Source: Coccinella septempunctata (lineage: Eukaryota; Arthropoda; Insecta; Coleoptera; Coccinellidae). From it: DNA of 64,000 bases. Shown here in pieces: positions 1 to 12,389 of the stretch. Where the stretch lies: assembly GCF_907165205.1 (NCBI RefSeq), contig NC_058194.1, positions 5,493,730 to 5,557,729 on the forward strand, given 5' to 3'. The notes beneath the pieces were generated by a model. That model searched no databases. It was not told the DNA's origin and saw only the letters and a list, made by a program, of their open reading frames with translations. Numbering within the stretch: position 1 is the stretch's first letter; the number at the start of each line of letters is the position of its first letter. Both the position numbers and the translations under genes were made by a program.

Positions 1-170
1 AAACAAAACCAAGCGACCCCAAACCCTTAGCAACAATATCCTCTATACAGGGTCTTTCGCGAGGAACCTCACCCATATTTATACGGGAAACTACTGAACG
101 TATTTTCATGAAACTCGGCACTTATAAGTATTTCACGATGCTGATGAAATCTAAAATATTTTCAAGGCAT

Positions 171-1745
171 GAGCACCTCCGGTTTTTCCGGAAATGACGT
201 CAACTTCCGTTTTTCAAATTAGAACACCATTTTTTTATTGCAGAAATAGATTCCTTAGAAAATTTCAAGTTATTTTGATGTAACATTTTTCAGTTTTGGT
301 TGGAAAATTCTCTCTGAGCGAAAAAATTCGAAAAAAAAATCGAAAAAAGAGCTCCGCTGAAACAAGAATAACTTCGAGGTTTCTGGATGGGAAATTTTCA
401 TTTTTGGGATTTTTCAAGATGTAAGATTGATGTATCCACTTTAAAAATCGAAATCGCGATTCATGATACAGGGGGTGAAAAAATCGCTTTCAAAGTTAGG
501 GATGACAAAATCGTGAAAAATCAATTTTTTCAAATTAGAAACTCATTTTTTTATGGCAGATATTGAATCTACGTTGAAAAATAATGTGAGTGTATGCATC
601 ACACCCTTGCCCTAAAGTGGATATTTTCTGAGTTATTCACAAAAAACTGTTTTTCGTCTTGAATTTTCAGCTATTTATTTTCAGGAACTGTTACTTAAAC
701 CATGTTTAAGATTTTACTACCCTAATATGCAAGAGAAAAAAGTTACAGGTTGTTCCTAAATAGATGGCGAATTTTGATTCGAATTTGTATCGGAAACCTC
801 TTTATTTCAACTAATCGGCCATCGGTTTTCTCTCCAGTGATAAATAAATAATTCCTTATGAACCATATGCAAAAACTTACCATGTTTTACATTCTTTTTT
901 TTAATGATAGATGTCATTAATTACATCTGCCAAATTCCTTTTTATTCAGTAGCATTTTGTGTTTCCTATTAATTTGGTGATAATTCGTATTAAGTTATAA
1001 AATCGATCATCATGCCTAATTTTACAATTGAAGATTATTTAAATCTCCTGAGACGTATAAATAAATGTCTAGAAATTAACGGTCAAAACTTTGAGCATCT
1101 TCTCTAGTTACAACTGCGAGAGTTTGCCATGGTTCTCCTAATAGTAACTTAAAGTCGATTTCAAGAAGGGGTGAAAATCTACAGCATGGTTCAAATAACA
1201 GTTCCTGAAAATTTCATCTTTTTGGCGTGAAGGGAAAAGAAATAGCTGAAAATTCAAGACGAAAAACAGTTTTTTGTGAATAACTCAGAAAATATCCACT
1301 TTAGGGCAAGGGTGTGATGCATACACTCACATTATTTTTTAACGTAGATTCAATATCTGCCATAAAAAAATGGGGTTCTAATTTAAAAAAATTGTTTTTT
1401 CATGATTTTGTCATCTCTAACTTTGAAAGCGATTTTTTCACCCCCTGTATCATGAATCGCGATTTCGATTTTTAAAGTGGATACATCAATCTTACATCTT
1501 GAAAAATCCCAAAAATGAAAATTTTCCATCCAAAAACCTCGAAGTTATTCTTGTTTCAGCGGAGCTCCATTTTCGATTTTTTTTTCGAATTTTCCCGCTC
1601 AGAGAGAATTTTCCAACCAAAACTGAAAAATTTTACATCAGAATAACTTGAAATTTTCTAAGGAATCTATTTCTGCAATAAAAAAATGGTGTTCTAATTT
1701 GAAAAACGGAAGTTGACGTCATTTCCGGAAAAACCGGAGGTGCTC
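171..1745. mobile_element. Large foldback element, right end truncated
   Basis: The segment 171-704 is repeated in inverted orientation at 1185-1745, with a loop of about 480 bases. Both arms carry the same landmarks in mirror order, such as GAGCACCTCCGG at the outer edge and TCAGGAACTGTTA at the inner edge. The right arm has about 25 extra bases near 1207-1235. The left side may continue outward to about position 45 (TACAGGGTCTTTCGCGAGG looks like a transposon end), but that part has no partner on the right, so the right end seems truncated where the LINE relic begins. No coding sequence is seen in the loop. Non-autonomous foldback DNA element is an inference from structure. Confidence 0.75.
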
Positions 1746-3700
1746 TCCAGATCAGATTGGAGATTGAGCATATCTAATAAAGTATTGCCTATCAAAAATA
1801 TCTTCAAGTTATCTGCGTAAAGGAGGAACCCTGCGAATCTGAAACATGTCTTAACGTCATCAATGTACATTAGAAACAGGAAAGCTCCAAGGTGACTGCC
1901 CTGTGGAACACCCGACTGGATCACATATGACAAGGAGAAAGAAGCCCTGACCTTAACCCTTTGCGAACGACTATCTAAGTATGACATGAACCAATTGAGC
2001 AATCTGCCCGAGATGCCAAATGCCAAATAGCTTTCTCCTCAAGATACTATGATTCACCTTATCGAATGCCTTGGAGAAATCCGTATATATGACGTCAACC
2101 TGCTTTCCCCCCTCCAAAAAATCCATTACATACTGAACAAACACAAGGAGATTCGATTCAACGCTCTTACCACAAACAAAACCATGCTGCTGTTCTGAGA
2201 GCTTAGAAGATATGTCTCTGCGCAATCGCTCCAACACTAAGGATTCAAAAACTTTCGGTATGGCACTAATGATGCAGTCACCAGCTTTGTACAAAGGTTT
2301 AACTGTAATGCACTTCAAATTTTCAGGAAAAATACCTGTAGTTAAAGACTTATTGAATATTATCTAAAGTGGAAGAGCAAGAGATGAGGAACAGTTCTTC
2401 AGAAAAAAGGGTGGAATCTCGTCAGGTCCAGGACCTTTGTTGGTATCTAGCGAAAGCAGTCGGCCCAAAACCTCCTCAACTGAAAAAGATAAAATATAAT
2501 AACCAAGTGGACCGCTTGACGGCGGCACCGTACACCCATATGTAGAATCAAAAGTTGGTAAATATGCTGATTTGAAATGTTCGGCAAAAAGTTCAGCAAT
2601 ATGCGAATCTATACTAGCAAAACCCTTCATCTAGGTGCATATTAAGCGGCAAGTCGTTGTTTTCTCTCTTAGAGTTCGTGAAATTCCAAAATGATTCGAC
2701 ATTCTCTCTCAACGAATTTTCAACATCAGAAATATATTTTGAATAATATGTGGCCGCCAAAGCTGCACCTTATCTTGCTGATAGCTAGATAATCCTCCCA
2801 ACGTTTGTATTTTTTGTATACTAGATGGATTCTTTTTTTTTTTGTGGAAAATAAGTCTCTTCAACTCTACAGAGAATTACGGAGGAAAGGTTGATCTCTT
2901 TGTTCTGATCTTCAGCACGAACCTTTTAATGGCTGCCATGACCACTTCATAGAAAGTATTCACGATGTCATCCACATGACCAGACTCGGACAAAATCTCA
3001 CGCCAGTTCACATACAATAAATATCTGTTGAGTTCTGCATAACTGGCCTTCTTGAAATTAAAATAAGTACTACCGACATCAGGAGACCGGACAGGATCCA
3101 ACGAAATGTGTGCACAAAGTGCGGGATGGTAATGTTCCAATCGAGAAAGAACATGCACAGCAGGCTCAATAAAGAGATCAGCTTCACCAGATAGAACGAG
3201 ATCCAACAAGCATCATGCACATTCTTAACTGAATTTACCTGGTGTAAGTCGCCAAAAGCAAGAGCATCAACCAGAAGACGAGCACAACGATACGAAACGC
3301 TACTCAAACAGGGATCATGCCAACTAACATTTCCCAAATTATAATCTCCAGCTATGAAAACCTGCTGATGTTCGAATTCACTTACAATATGTTCTATATT
3401 AGCACAATGAATCTCTGAAATCTTATCAAAGAACAAGAGCTTGGTGGTATATAAACTGTTCCAAACACTACCTACACTTGGTTTGCCCTTGACTGAAACT
3501 AACAAGTCTTCAACATTAGTATTAACTATAGGCAATAAGGAAGAATGTGAACTCTTTTTGACCGCAATCAAAATACCATCTCCAGTTTCCTTCAAGCTCG
3601 TCAGACAAGATCTATCCTTTCTGAAAACATTATAATTATGCAATCGGCAATTGAGGAGTCAAGCCACGTCTCGGTGAGCAAAATTACATCATAATTTAAC
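1746..3700 (-). pseudogene. Degenerate LINE (Jockey-superfamily-like) relic: endonuclease and RT
   Basis: Minus-strand blocks in changing frames spell an endonuclease followed by a reverse transcriptase. An ETWL motif lies near 3670-3700, an AGDYN block near 3340, a KGPGPDEIPP finger motif near 2430, DFSKAFDKVNH near 2060-2090, SGVPQGSHLG near 1890-1920, and the catalytic box as YADN instead of YADD near 1815. Several frameshifts and stops separate the blocks, and the catalytic second aspartate is replaced by asparagine. The frame ends abruptly after the YAD box at the foldback element, so the thumb and 3' UTR are missing. It is a dead copy. Confidence 0.85.
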
Positions 3701-4854
3701 TATGTTTATAAAAAAAGGTCGAAATACACACTATTTTAAGGTGTGGTATGATAAATAATTCAAAGTCATGGTAATAATCGAAAGAAAAAACACCTTTCAT
3801 GGCTCGATATTCAATCGAAGGTAGTTAATTCACCCTCATTAATTGTTTTCTAGTATAGGTAGGTATTAAACATAATACGAATGTCCTAACTAATTTTAAG
3901 TCTTATCTATTACTCACACATCTTCATGTCTGGGTAACCGCACAGTAATTCACACTCAAGGGGAGCGAGTTGAATATTGCGGGGAGATTAAACAAATCTC
4001 TCCCTGAAGACTGGAGTCAGTCAGGAATAACACATTGAGCATGCAGGTTTATTTGCCTCAGTTAGTTTATATCTTCATTCTATACCACTAGAATTACTGA
4101 CACAATCTTCCAAATTGCTTAGGGCCTAGGAACAAAAACTTAATCCTTCTGAGTAACGAACTTCCGCAGAGTTCGTGAGTTTTCATTATGAGAATGTGAA
4201 AACTAGACTATTTGTGAATGAGTTGATAAATTTTAATGCAAGAAAAAGATATTTTAATAAAACGATCTATGTATACTGACTTATTTTATCTGCTGTGTCA
4301 GCGATTGTTCATGATGCGACGTTACTGTTGCAGAATACGGAGTGGATTTTTTAGTAGTAGTTAGGGAGGATTTACCTACATATGGACGATACAGCGAATC
4401 TGGAAAACCTCGCCATTGGAGAACAAAGGTGATACCCGGAATGAAAGAAGTAACAAGAATGTAATACGATAATTCAAAAGGTTTCAGAACCTAGACTAAA
4501 ATATTACGCATGGACTCTCAATTGAGCGGTTTTTTAGTTTTGTAGTAATTATTTCTGTGATATTTTTTCTTGGAAGGCTGTCATTGACATATCAACCTTC
4601 AAAAAATTCGGTTAATCGCCTCCCGCCTATAATTCCTACACTGATGGTTCCTAATTTAATTATTTTGCTGAATAAGCTTCATTATTCACGCCATTCATTC
4701 AAGCGTGCTTCAGTATGTTTATCATCGAGCTACCCCATCTCTTCAGCAGTCACCTGTTCCAACATACGCATTTTCCATTCATTTATTTAAAATTTGGAAC
4801 ACAAACACTTGCTAGAGCCCAAAATAGCATTCACAGTTCAAAATCTCAAATTAT
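3701..4854. other. No recognisable gene
   Basis: AT-rich sequence with only short chance frames. No transposon domain, RNA gene or clear repeat was recognised. The direct repeat ATCTCAAATTATGA at about 4843-4856 recurs at about 4951-4964 and flanks the hairpin described next. Confidence 0.5.
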
Positions 4855-4922
4855 GAAATGAAGGTTTTAGCTGCATGCAGGCAGGAATTGAATTCAATTC
4901 CTGCCGCTAAAACCTTCATTTC
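4855..4922. repeat. 68-base hairpin with a perfect 26-base palindrome
   Basis: A 17-base outer arm (4855-4871, GAAATGAAGGTTTTAGC) pairs with 4906-4922. Inside lies a perfect 26-base palindrome (4880-4905, centred on GAATTC), preceded by the unpaired eight-base palindrome TGCATGCA at 4872-4879. The strand would fold to a cruciform or long hairpin. No ORF or known RNA family was recognised. Confidence 0.85.
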
Positions 4923-5023
4923 ATTATATGTATTTCAGACACTAAAACTATGATCTCAAATTATGAATGTCATATATGTAAATATGTAAGAATGCGCATC
5001 GTCATTCAGGTGAGGATGTTGAT

Positions 5024-6181
5024 TGTACAGGGTGGGCAAATTTCGATGTTTTAGCACTACAGCTTTCAAACCAGAGGGGATAGACAAAATCTGATACCCC
5101 ATTCTCGTTCTCTTTTTCTGAGAAACTTACAATAGTAGTAGTCATTTTTGGCCATTTTCTTTTGTTTTCGAGTTATAAGCAAAAATTGGAAAAATGGCGA
5201 TATCGAAATAAATTTATATCTCCGCTGATACTGATGATAGAGCTCTGAAATTGAAACATTATGCAGGCACTTTTTTACGTAGAATCCAGTGGCGTGCTCG
5301 CCTTTTCAGCAGGATTTTTAATTACGAAGCTATTACCCAAAGTTATGTTTTTTTAAATGGGAACACTAATTCTTTGTGCAATTGTTTGAAAGCTTATTTT
5401 TTTCTGATTTCAAAAATATATAACATCATATGGATTGTATCAATATAAATGATAGAAAATGGTCAAAAACCTTTTTTCTCAATATTTCTATGGTTTCAAC
5501 TTTTGACGAGCACAGAAAAATAGAGTTTCATATAAAAAAAGCAGTCTCCTTCCGGCAATGTCATTCTTTCCATGCTTTTTACCAATTTTCACAAAATTTG
5601 AATAAAGATATAATATATTTAATAAATTTTCATAATAATGAAAAGACTTATAGAAGGAGACAGTGGTAATCATACGATGCTATATGTTTCTGTAGTCATC
5701 AAAAGTTGAAACCATAGAAATATTGAGAAAAATGGTTTTTGACCATTTTCTATCATTTATATTGACACGAACCATATGATGTTATATATTTTAGAAATCA
5801 GAAAAAATAAAGCTTTCAAAAAATTGCACAGAAAACTAGTGTTCTCATTTAAAAAAACATAACTTTGGGTTATAGCTTCGTAATTAAAAATCCTGCTAAA
5901 GAGGCGAGAACGCCACTGGATTCAACGTAAAAAAGTGCCTGTATAATGTTTCAATTTCAGATCTCTATCATCAGTATTAGCGGAGATATAAATTAATTTC
6001 AATATCGCCATTTTTCAAATTTTCGCTTATAACTTGAAAACAAAAGAAAGTGGCCAAAAATGACTACTACTCTTGTTAGTTTCTCAGAAAAAGAGAACGA
6101 GAATGGGGTATCAGATTTTGTGTATCTCCTCTGGTTCAAAAACTGTAGTGCTAAAACATCGAAATTTGCCCACCCTGTACA
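5024..6181. mobile_element. Foldback element with 483-base arms
   Basis: Left arm 5024-5506 and right arm 5699-6181 are inverted copies of equal length, starting with TGTACAGGGTGGGCAAATT and ending inwards at CAACTTTTGA. The 192-base loop (5507-5698) has no credible coding sequence. Arm identity is high by eye with scattered substitutions. The structure is that of a non-autonomous foldback or long-TIR MITE-like DNA element. The palindromic TGTACA at both edges makes the target duplication ambiguous, and no transposase is present. Confidence 0.85.
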
Positions 6182-6850
6182 TGATTGGAAAGAATAAAGT
6201 TTCAGTTGAGTTATAGATATCTGATGTATCGATACCTATACAGATCCAGATCGTTACGAATATAACAATGATAGATAAGAGAAACAATGAAACAATCATA
6301 AAATAACACGATTTAATCCATAAAAGTATTCGCAGAAATCGTTTTCAGGCAAGCGGCTTATTTGAAAAATATCTACATTGTTAGGGAGATCATTATAGAG
6401 TCGCATAATAAATAAACAGGTGACCTTATCGTTTATTCAGTATGAAAAAATGTTGCATGATATGTGTTTTCATGCCTAAGTAATCCGGGATATACATGGG
6501 GAGCTATTTTGATAAGAATTTCACCCGTAAAAAATATTTAACGATCATAATTTTTCGCTGAATGATTTTACTAGGTACTAAATATTTCTCATGGGTCGGT
6601 TCATAGACAAATCTACAAAGACACAAATTTCTGTAGCAAGTAGTAAAAGAACGAAAAATTTCATACATCTCTCTAGAAATCATCGAGAATCCAACACTCA
6701 ATGAGTAGGTACACCTTTATAGATTCTAACATCTAGGAAACGAATCAAAGGATACGCACACAACATAATTATTATCTACTTTCAAATGTCTCCAAACCAC
6801 ATGAATAAATTGTTGCTTCAAGTGTTCTATCCAAATTGATAGATATGATG
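6182..6850. other. No recognisable gene
   Basis: AT-rich spacer with only short chance frames on both strands. Nothing in it was recognised. Confidence 0.4.
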
Positions 6851-8360
6851 ATTCGTTGAGTTGTTGTTCTTGTGGAAGTAGTTATCACATCAAGTGTCTC
6901 AACTTATCTTGAATGTTTTAATGAAATTCGTATGCATTCCGCGAATAACTGGAAGTGCGAAAATTGCCATATCGGTGAAAACACTGTGAAATTCAAGTGT
7001 CAAAGCTCACAGACAACTGAGTTTTATCAACCAATTTTGGATCTAATGAACATCAAGAACGATATTGTAGCCGAAATTACCGGTAAATTCATGAACGAAT
7101 TCGATACATTGAAATATAATCACATTCCAAAGTAAACAAATAAAAGAACTCACTGAAGAAATACGTTCATTGAACAATTCTAAAAACCTTATCACGCATT
7201 CAACTGATAACAATTGTGGCAGGAAATCTAAAAAAACGGGGAATCCGAGTGAATCATCTCCATCTGATTCGCTGCCCCCATCCACATGTTTACATATGCC
7301 CCGCAATCTAGATGATTTGTGTTCGGATTCTCCTGAACAGAGTCCTATTATACGGGGTCTCTCCGGCAAAACGCTGGGTCAAAAATCTCTTCTACTTCCG
7401 TTCCAAAAGAAGTACGAAACAAAGACGCCTGGAATGGAGGAAACTCAAGTCTGGTGACAACCGACAAAATGGAACCATCTATTCCAACAAATAAGGAAGC
7501 CAGAAATTCAGAATGGCAGGTTGTTTCTCATAGGATGAGAACCCAGAAGCGAAGTCAACCCTTGGTGGTTGGTAATTATTCCGGAAGTTCGCCAGTGGAA
7601 GGAATTAAAAAATTTAGAGCGCTACATGTGTCGAACTTGAAGTCCGATGCAACTACAGAAGACTTACAGCATTTTTTGTCTAAGAATTTTCCTTCATTAA
7701 AATGTCAAAAGCTTACATCAAAGTTTCCCGATAGTTATTCATCATTCAAGGTTGTAATAGTCAGTTCTGAATATGAGAAAGTTATGGATGCATCTAATTG
7801 GCTGAACAAAGCTATTGTTCATCGTTTTTTCCGACCGAGATCGGAGAAACAACAAGCTCCTTGAAAAACGATCCTTTCAAAAAAAAAATCAAAATTTCAA
7901 GCTATTGAACTGAATGAACTGAATGCTCAATATATAAAGAATAAGCTGGATATTCTCGAGCTACTTAATAGGTGAAAAAAAAAGCTGACGTTATAAGTGT
8001 TGTCGAGCACTGGTGCTGTCCTGAAAATGTCAAGACTATGACCGTTCCTGGGTTTTTCCTGGCTGACTACTACGGCCGTCCTAATAGAGAGCATGGAGGT
8101 TCGCTGATCTATGTCAGAGATGGTTTGCAGGTGAAAAGCCTGTGTTTGTCTCGGTTTTCGGAATTGGAGTGTGAAATTTGTGGAACTATAGTGATCACTC
8201 ATAAGGCCCGCGTAACCATTTTGAGTGTATATAGACCTGGCCGGGTAATTTAGAAAATTTCCTCTAAAGAATATCACTAGCTTTGAATTATTGTTACAGC
8301 CTAGCTGATATAATCTTTGTTTGTGGCGACCTGAACATTGATTATCTTAAAGTGTAAAAA
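6851..8360 (+). pseudogene. CR1-like LINE relic: gag-like ORF1 and start of endonuclease
   Basis: Pieces of one LINE in the same order as the intact element at 29331. The first block (about 6860-7135) has remains of a PHD-like zinc finger (CSCGSSYHIKC, then WKCENCH). The second (about 7454-7864) has a gag/RRM-like domain with ALHVSNL, YSSFKV and VHRFFRPR and ends in a TGA at 7862-7864. After 7900 come endonuclease fragments in other frames: VEHWCC near 7990, REHGGSLIY near 8090, LSVYRPG near 8220 and CGDLNID near 8325. The RT is absent. Unlike the 29331 element, this copy has a stop between the gag-like and endonuclease parts. Confidence 0.8.
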
Positions 8361-8985
8361 TCGTATGTTACTTTTGGATTTACTAGAATGTTTTGAATTG
8401 AGGGCGACTTTTCGACTCTGAGCACGTCAAGTGTATTTCAATCGCGTTCGACTTCGATCTCTGAGTATTCCCTTTTCTGTTCGGGTCGAGACGGAGCATG
8501 TTCTCCGATCACGCTCGCACTTCCCCGAGTTTGCTGATAGAGAACGATGGGGATCTGTCAAGTTGGACAAGTTTAACTGGAAGTTGTGTCTGCCGTCAGT
8601 GACAAAAACTAACGAGTACCTCTTTGAAAAACTGCCCCTGCCGCCGTAATAGAAAACAAAATGATTTTTTCGGATGGTTCAACTGAATATGAAGCAAAAA
8701 TCTCGAAGTTATTGACATTGGAATGATGCCCTATTTGAGAAAATTTGAAGATGTTTTTCAGATTTCAGAACATTTTTCTGCCGAATCATTGAAGCAATGT
8801 AGAATTCAATCTGATATTGAAGACAAAAGTTGGTACCCTTTCAGATGCCTTTAGTTTCCTCTTCCTCATAATCCAAAAGGAGTTCAACACCAAATCTTAT
8901 TAATAAAAGCATGGTTCAAATTCATTTCGCAGTTTCAAATATCAGATAAACTTTCAAACAAACAAAAATCAAATAGTACAATTTT
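8361..8985. other. No recognisable gene
   Basis: Contains a 72-codon open stretch (8431-8649) without similarity I recognise; the GC content is locally higher at 8420-8640. No repeat structure or RNA gene was seen. Confidence 0.4.
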
Positions 8986-9650
8986 TTTTTTATTTTTTTA
9001 TTTTACAAAGAAGAACGCTAACAGGTGTGAACACCCAAAAGAAGCGGCCACTAATAATATAAAATAGACAATGCTAACAATCAGAAATAAATGAAACAAT
9101 GCTCACGAACAATGTAAAGAACTACCCGAATATCCTCTTAACAGTTTTTTTGAAAGAACTTAAACTACCCCCCGAAAATAAATCAACGCTATGTACATAA
9201 GAATTGCATAGATCTAACATTCTCGATATAAGTGAATACTTTGCACTGTTGGTTCTATAGGTGGTCAGGTAAAATACAGGAGGTCTCCTCAGATGTCTAA
9301 CAGGACATAAAAATCAATTGAATCTAGAATTTGAGGACAATCAATTTTATTCGATAGTATATTATAGATGAAAATTAAATCATTCATTATTCTTCTGTCC
9401 TTCAAGCTATTAATTCGAAAATGTCTCAAACGAACAAAGTATTTATCCGGATTTCCAGGTATCAGGTGAAATCCCGTCTTATAACTTAGAAACCTTAGAA
9501 ACTAAGCTTGCACCTTTTCCAACCTTTCGATATATACATTATAATGAGGACACCAAACCGAAGAAGCAAAGTTGAGCTTGCTGAAAATATACCAAATAAA
9601 TACTATTTATTTCTTGGAACATAATTAAATCACACAAGCTAGCAGCACCT
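8986..9650 (-). pseudogene. LINE 3' end (C-terminal RT region and 3' UTR), 5'-truncated
   Basis: The minus strand, read through several frame breaks, matches the C-terminal end of Jockey/CR1-type ORF2. It has a YIERLEKVQ-like block near 9510-9540, a RLRHFRINSLKDRR block near 9400-9440, and a downstream KKTVKR-like tail. The T-rich stretch at 8990-9003 on the plus strand is the A-rich tail of the element. The 5' part of ORF2 is absent, as expected of 5' truncation. It is a dead copy. Confidence 0.6.
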
Positions 9651-9706
9651 CTAGTCAATGGTGATGGCAAACTGAGCTCAGCACAATGAGGCCAGTACCC
9701 AGTGCC

Positions 9707-11987
9707 AAAGGACCCCGCACACTTACTCAGGAAAAGCGGGTCCAGTGAATTTTCCATATTTTTACATATTATATTTATATCAACCTTAGGAAGAATATAT
9801 CAGATTTCCACAAAGGTCTTACATCCGGTTTGTACTATAGGGCGTTCCAAAATTGCAGGTACGGAAAAATGAATCTTTAAATTTTGATGATAATTCTTCT
9901 AATTTTCAGAATTTCATCATGATGCCTTGGGTTCTGAATATCAAGATATCACAGATATCCAAACACCGCCCACCACGTTGAGTTTCGTTATACAGGCTGT
10001 TCCATGAAGCTGTATAAGTAATTGAATGTAACTTTGTAAGTGACTTTGGGACCACCCTGAGTTTTTCAAAATATGATACCATGATGTATGTCCACCTCTC
10101 TCGAAAGTTTCATTAATGTACAAAGAACACTTGCAAAATTATTCAGGTTTAAATACGGATTTCATACAATTTTTCTTTGAAACTCATCTGTAGTTGAGAT
10201 TACTGTCAATTATTCGATTTTTTATGAATTCTGTAGGATACCTAAAGGGTTGGTTAGCTTTCCTTCTGTTAAGTAGTTTTCAGTTAGTTTTTTTTTAATC
10301 GTTGCGACCATTATTGGTATAAAGTTATAGAAAGTTAATGTGAAAAGACAGCAACGAACGCGCGAAATAGATATGCATGTTTCCTATGTGATCATGAGTT
10401 TCCATTAAATAACCTCAGACGAATAGATAGAGAAGATGATGTAGATAAAAGAAATCTGGCTGTTTTGAAGCGTGAAGTATTAGAATTACCGGTAGTTGAA
10501 GTAACCCAATTAACGAGATTGTGCATTAATTGCATTAATTATTTGAAAGAGATAATCAACGAAATAAATGATGATTCTACAGTACCAGTTAAATTAAATA
10601 CTTTGCGTCAAACTCCAAGTCATTCGTGCTTCATTTGCAATGAAGACGGTGGTGATCTTTGCAGGTTAACATTGAAGTGCAGAGTGAAAATTTTCATAGG
10701 ACATGACATATATATTAGTGAGAATGCTAGAATTTGCAGACACCACATGAATGTGGATCTTTTTATACCTCGTCCTCTCCTTGTTGGTTTATACGATACA
10801 CCAAGAAAAACATTAGAATGAACGGAATTCAATTCTCTACATTTCTACAAAAAAATGCGCGAATGCCATGGAGAAGCCTTTAAATGGAGGTATCATGACG
10901 AGAAGGATTTTACTGATGAGGAATTCAAAGCCCTTTGCCCAATTACAAAAGACAAATTTCTTGATTTGTTTAGACAGTGTTTGCCAGTTCCCGAAGATGA
11001 AACTAAATCAGGGCACATTTCTAAGAAAGATCTTCTCACTTTTCTATGCAAAATAAAAAAAGGATTGTCAGATGATTTATGTAAATTGTTGATAATTATT
11101 ATTTCAAGTAATGAACTAAAACCTGAATAATTTGGCAACAATATTTTAATTATATATACACGAGTGTTCACAAAGGTCGACATACTTTCATGGTATAATA
11201 TTTAAAAAAAATATGCATCCTTAGAATGCTCAAAGATACAACAACCTGAAATGATAATACTGTTTTTCTATATAAACAGATTTTGAGATAGCTAAATGAG
11301 GAGATTAGTGAAACCGAATTAGGTCCATCCTGTACATTCCTGAATAGAAACACCTTTCGACCGACAATACCTATCATAATAATTTTACTGAATGAAAACT
11401 TATATTCTAACTGAAAACTACTTAACAGAAGGAAAGCTAACCAACCGTTTAGGTAGCCTACAGAATTCATAAAAAATCGAATAATTGACAGTAATCTCAA
11501 CTACAGATAAGTTTTAAAGAAAAATTGTATGAAGTCCGAATTTAAACCTGAATAATTTTGCAACTGTTCTTTGTACATTAATGAAACTTCCTACAGAGGT
11601 GGACATACATCATGGTATCATATTTTGAAAAACTCAGGGTGGTCCCAAAGTCACAAACAAAGTTACATTCAGTTACTTATACAGCTTCATGGAATAGCCT
11701 GTATAACGACACTTAACGTGGTGGGCTGTGTTTGGATATCTATGATATCTTGTTATTCAGAACCCAAGGCATCATGATGAAATTCTGAGAATTAGAAGAA
11801 ATATCATCAAAATTTGAAGATTCATTTTTCCGTAGCTGCAATTTTGGAACGCCCTATAGAACAAACCGGATGTAAGACCTTCGTGAAAATCTGATATATT
11901 GTTCTTAAGGTTGATATAAATATAATATGTAAAAATGGGGAAAATTCACTGGACCCGCTTTTCCTAACTAAGTGTGCGGGGTCCTTT
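9707..11987. mobile_element. DNA transposon with about 580-base terminal inverted repeats
   Basis: The left arm starts AAAGGACCCCGCACACTTA at 9707 and runs to about 10286. Its inverted partner runs from about 11399 to 11987. The arms stay co-linear over their full length with scattered differences. The interior (10287-11398) holds fragments of a transposase-like protein on the plus strand. No convincing target-site duplication is visible next to AAAGG/CCTTT. The long TIRs and the HTH_Tnp_4-like motif fit the IS5/PIF-like or ISL2EU/IS4EU group, but the superfamily is not settled. Confidence 0.8.
10390..11130 (+). pseudogene. Transposase N-terminal fragment with HTH_Tnp_4-like segment
   Basis: The frame from about 10390 to 10821 has a cysteine/histidine-rich N-terminus (HSCFICNE, ICRHHM) like the zinc-binding start of several animal transposases. 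A second frame (10855-11130) carries LTFLCKIKKGLSDDLCKLL, which resembles the helix-turn-helix of DDE_Tnp_4-type transposases. The catalytic DDE core is absent. The two blocks are separated by a stop at 10819-10821 in one frame and lie in the same frame class, so one stop may divide a single ancestral frame. Assignment rests on motif memory and is tentative. Confidence 0.45.
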
Positions 11988-12389
11988 CTGTTAAACGTTG
12001 ATCGTTGTTTTCTTGAGCTCCGAGGACCTGCGGGAATCTTGAAAGCACCCAAAACAATTTTCAAATCTTCTCATCCTTACATATGTCGTGTTCTACCATA
12101 TTTCGAAATGATCACTAATTGTTTTTACAACTTGCACTTATCGAATGCATATTATGCATATTACGTCGTTGGTTTTCACCAATATTTCTATAAAATTATT
12201 TTCGGAGTGCCAAAATAGGACGCGGCAAAAAGTTGTAAACTCGTCATGACAACCATTTGAAACTCATAGGTGATGTCGACAGAGAACTCCCAGTACGTTC
12301 GGATTTGAAAATGACCGGGAACGAGATCTAATAATGACGTCACCTTCCCCGTGCTCTCTCCGTTCGATCTGTAGAACTTCAAGCCGAAC
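11988..12389. other. No recognisable gene
   Basis: Spacer between the long-TIR transposon and the Jockey relic. The GC-richer stretch at 12290-12389 continues the relic's open frame by chance, but shares no sequence with the related element at 43715-48648. Confidence 0.4.
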
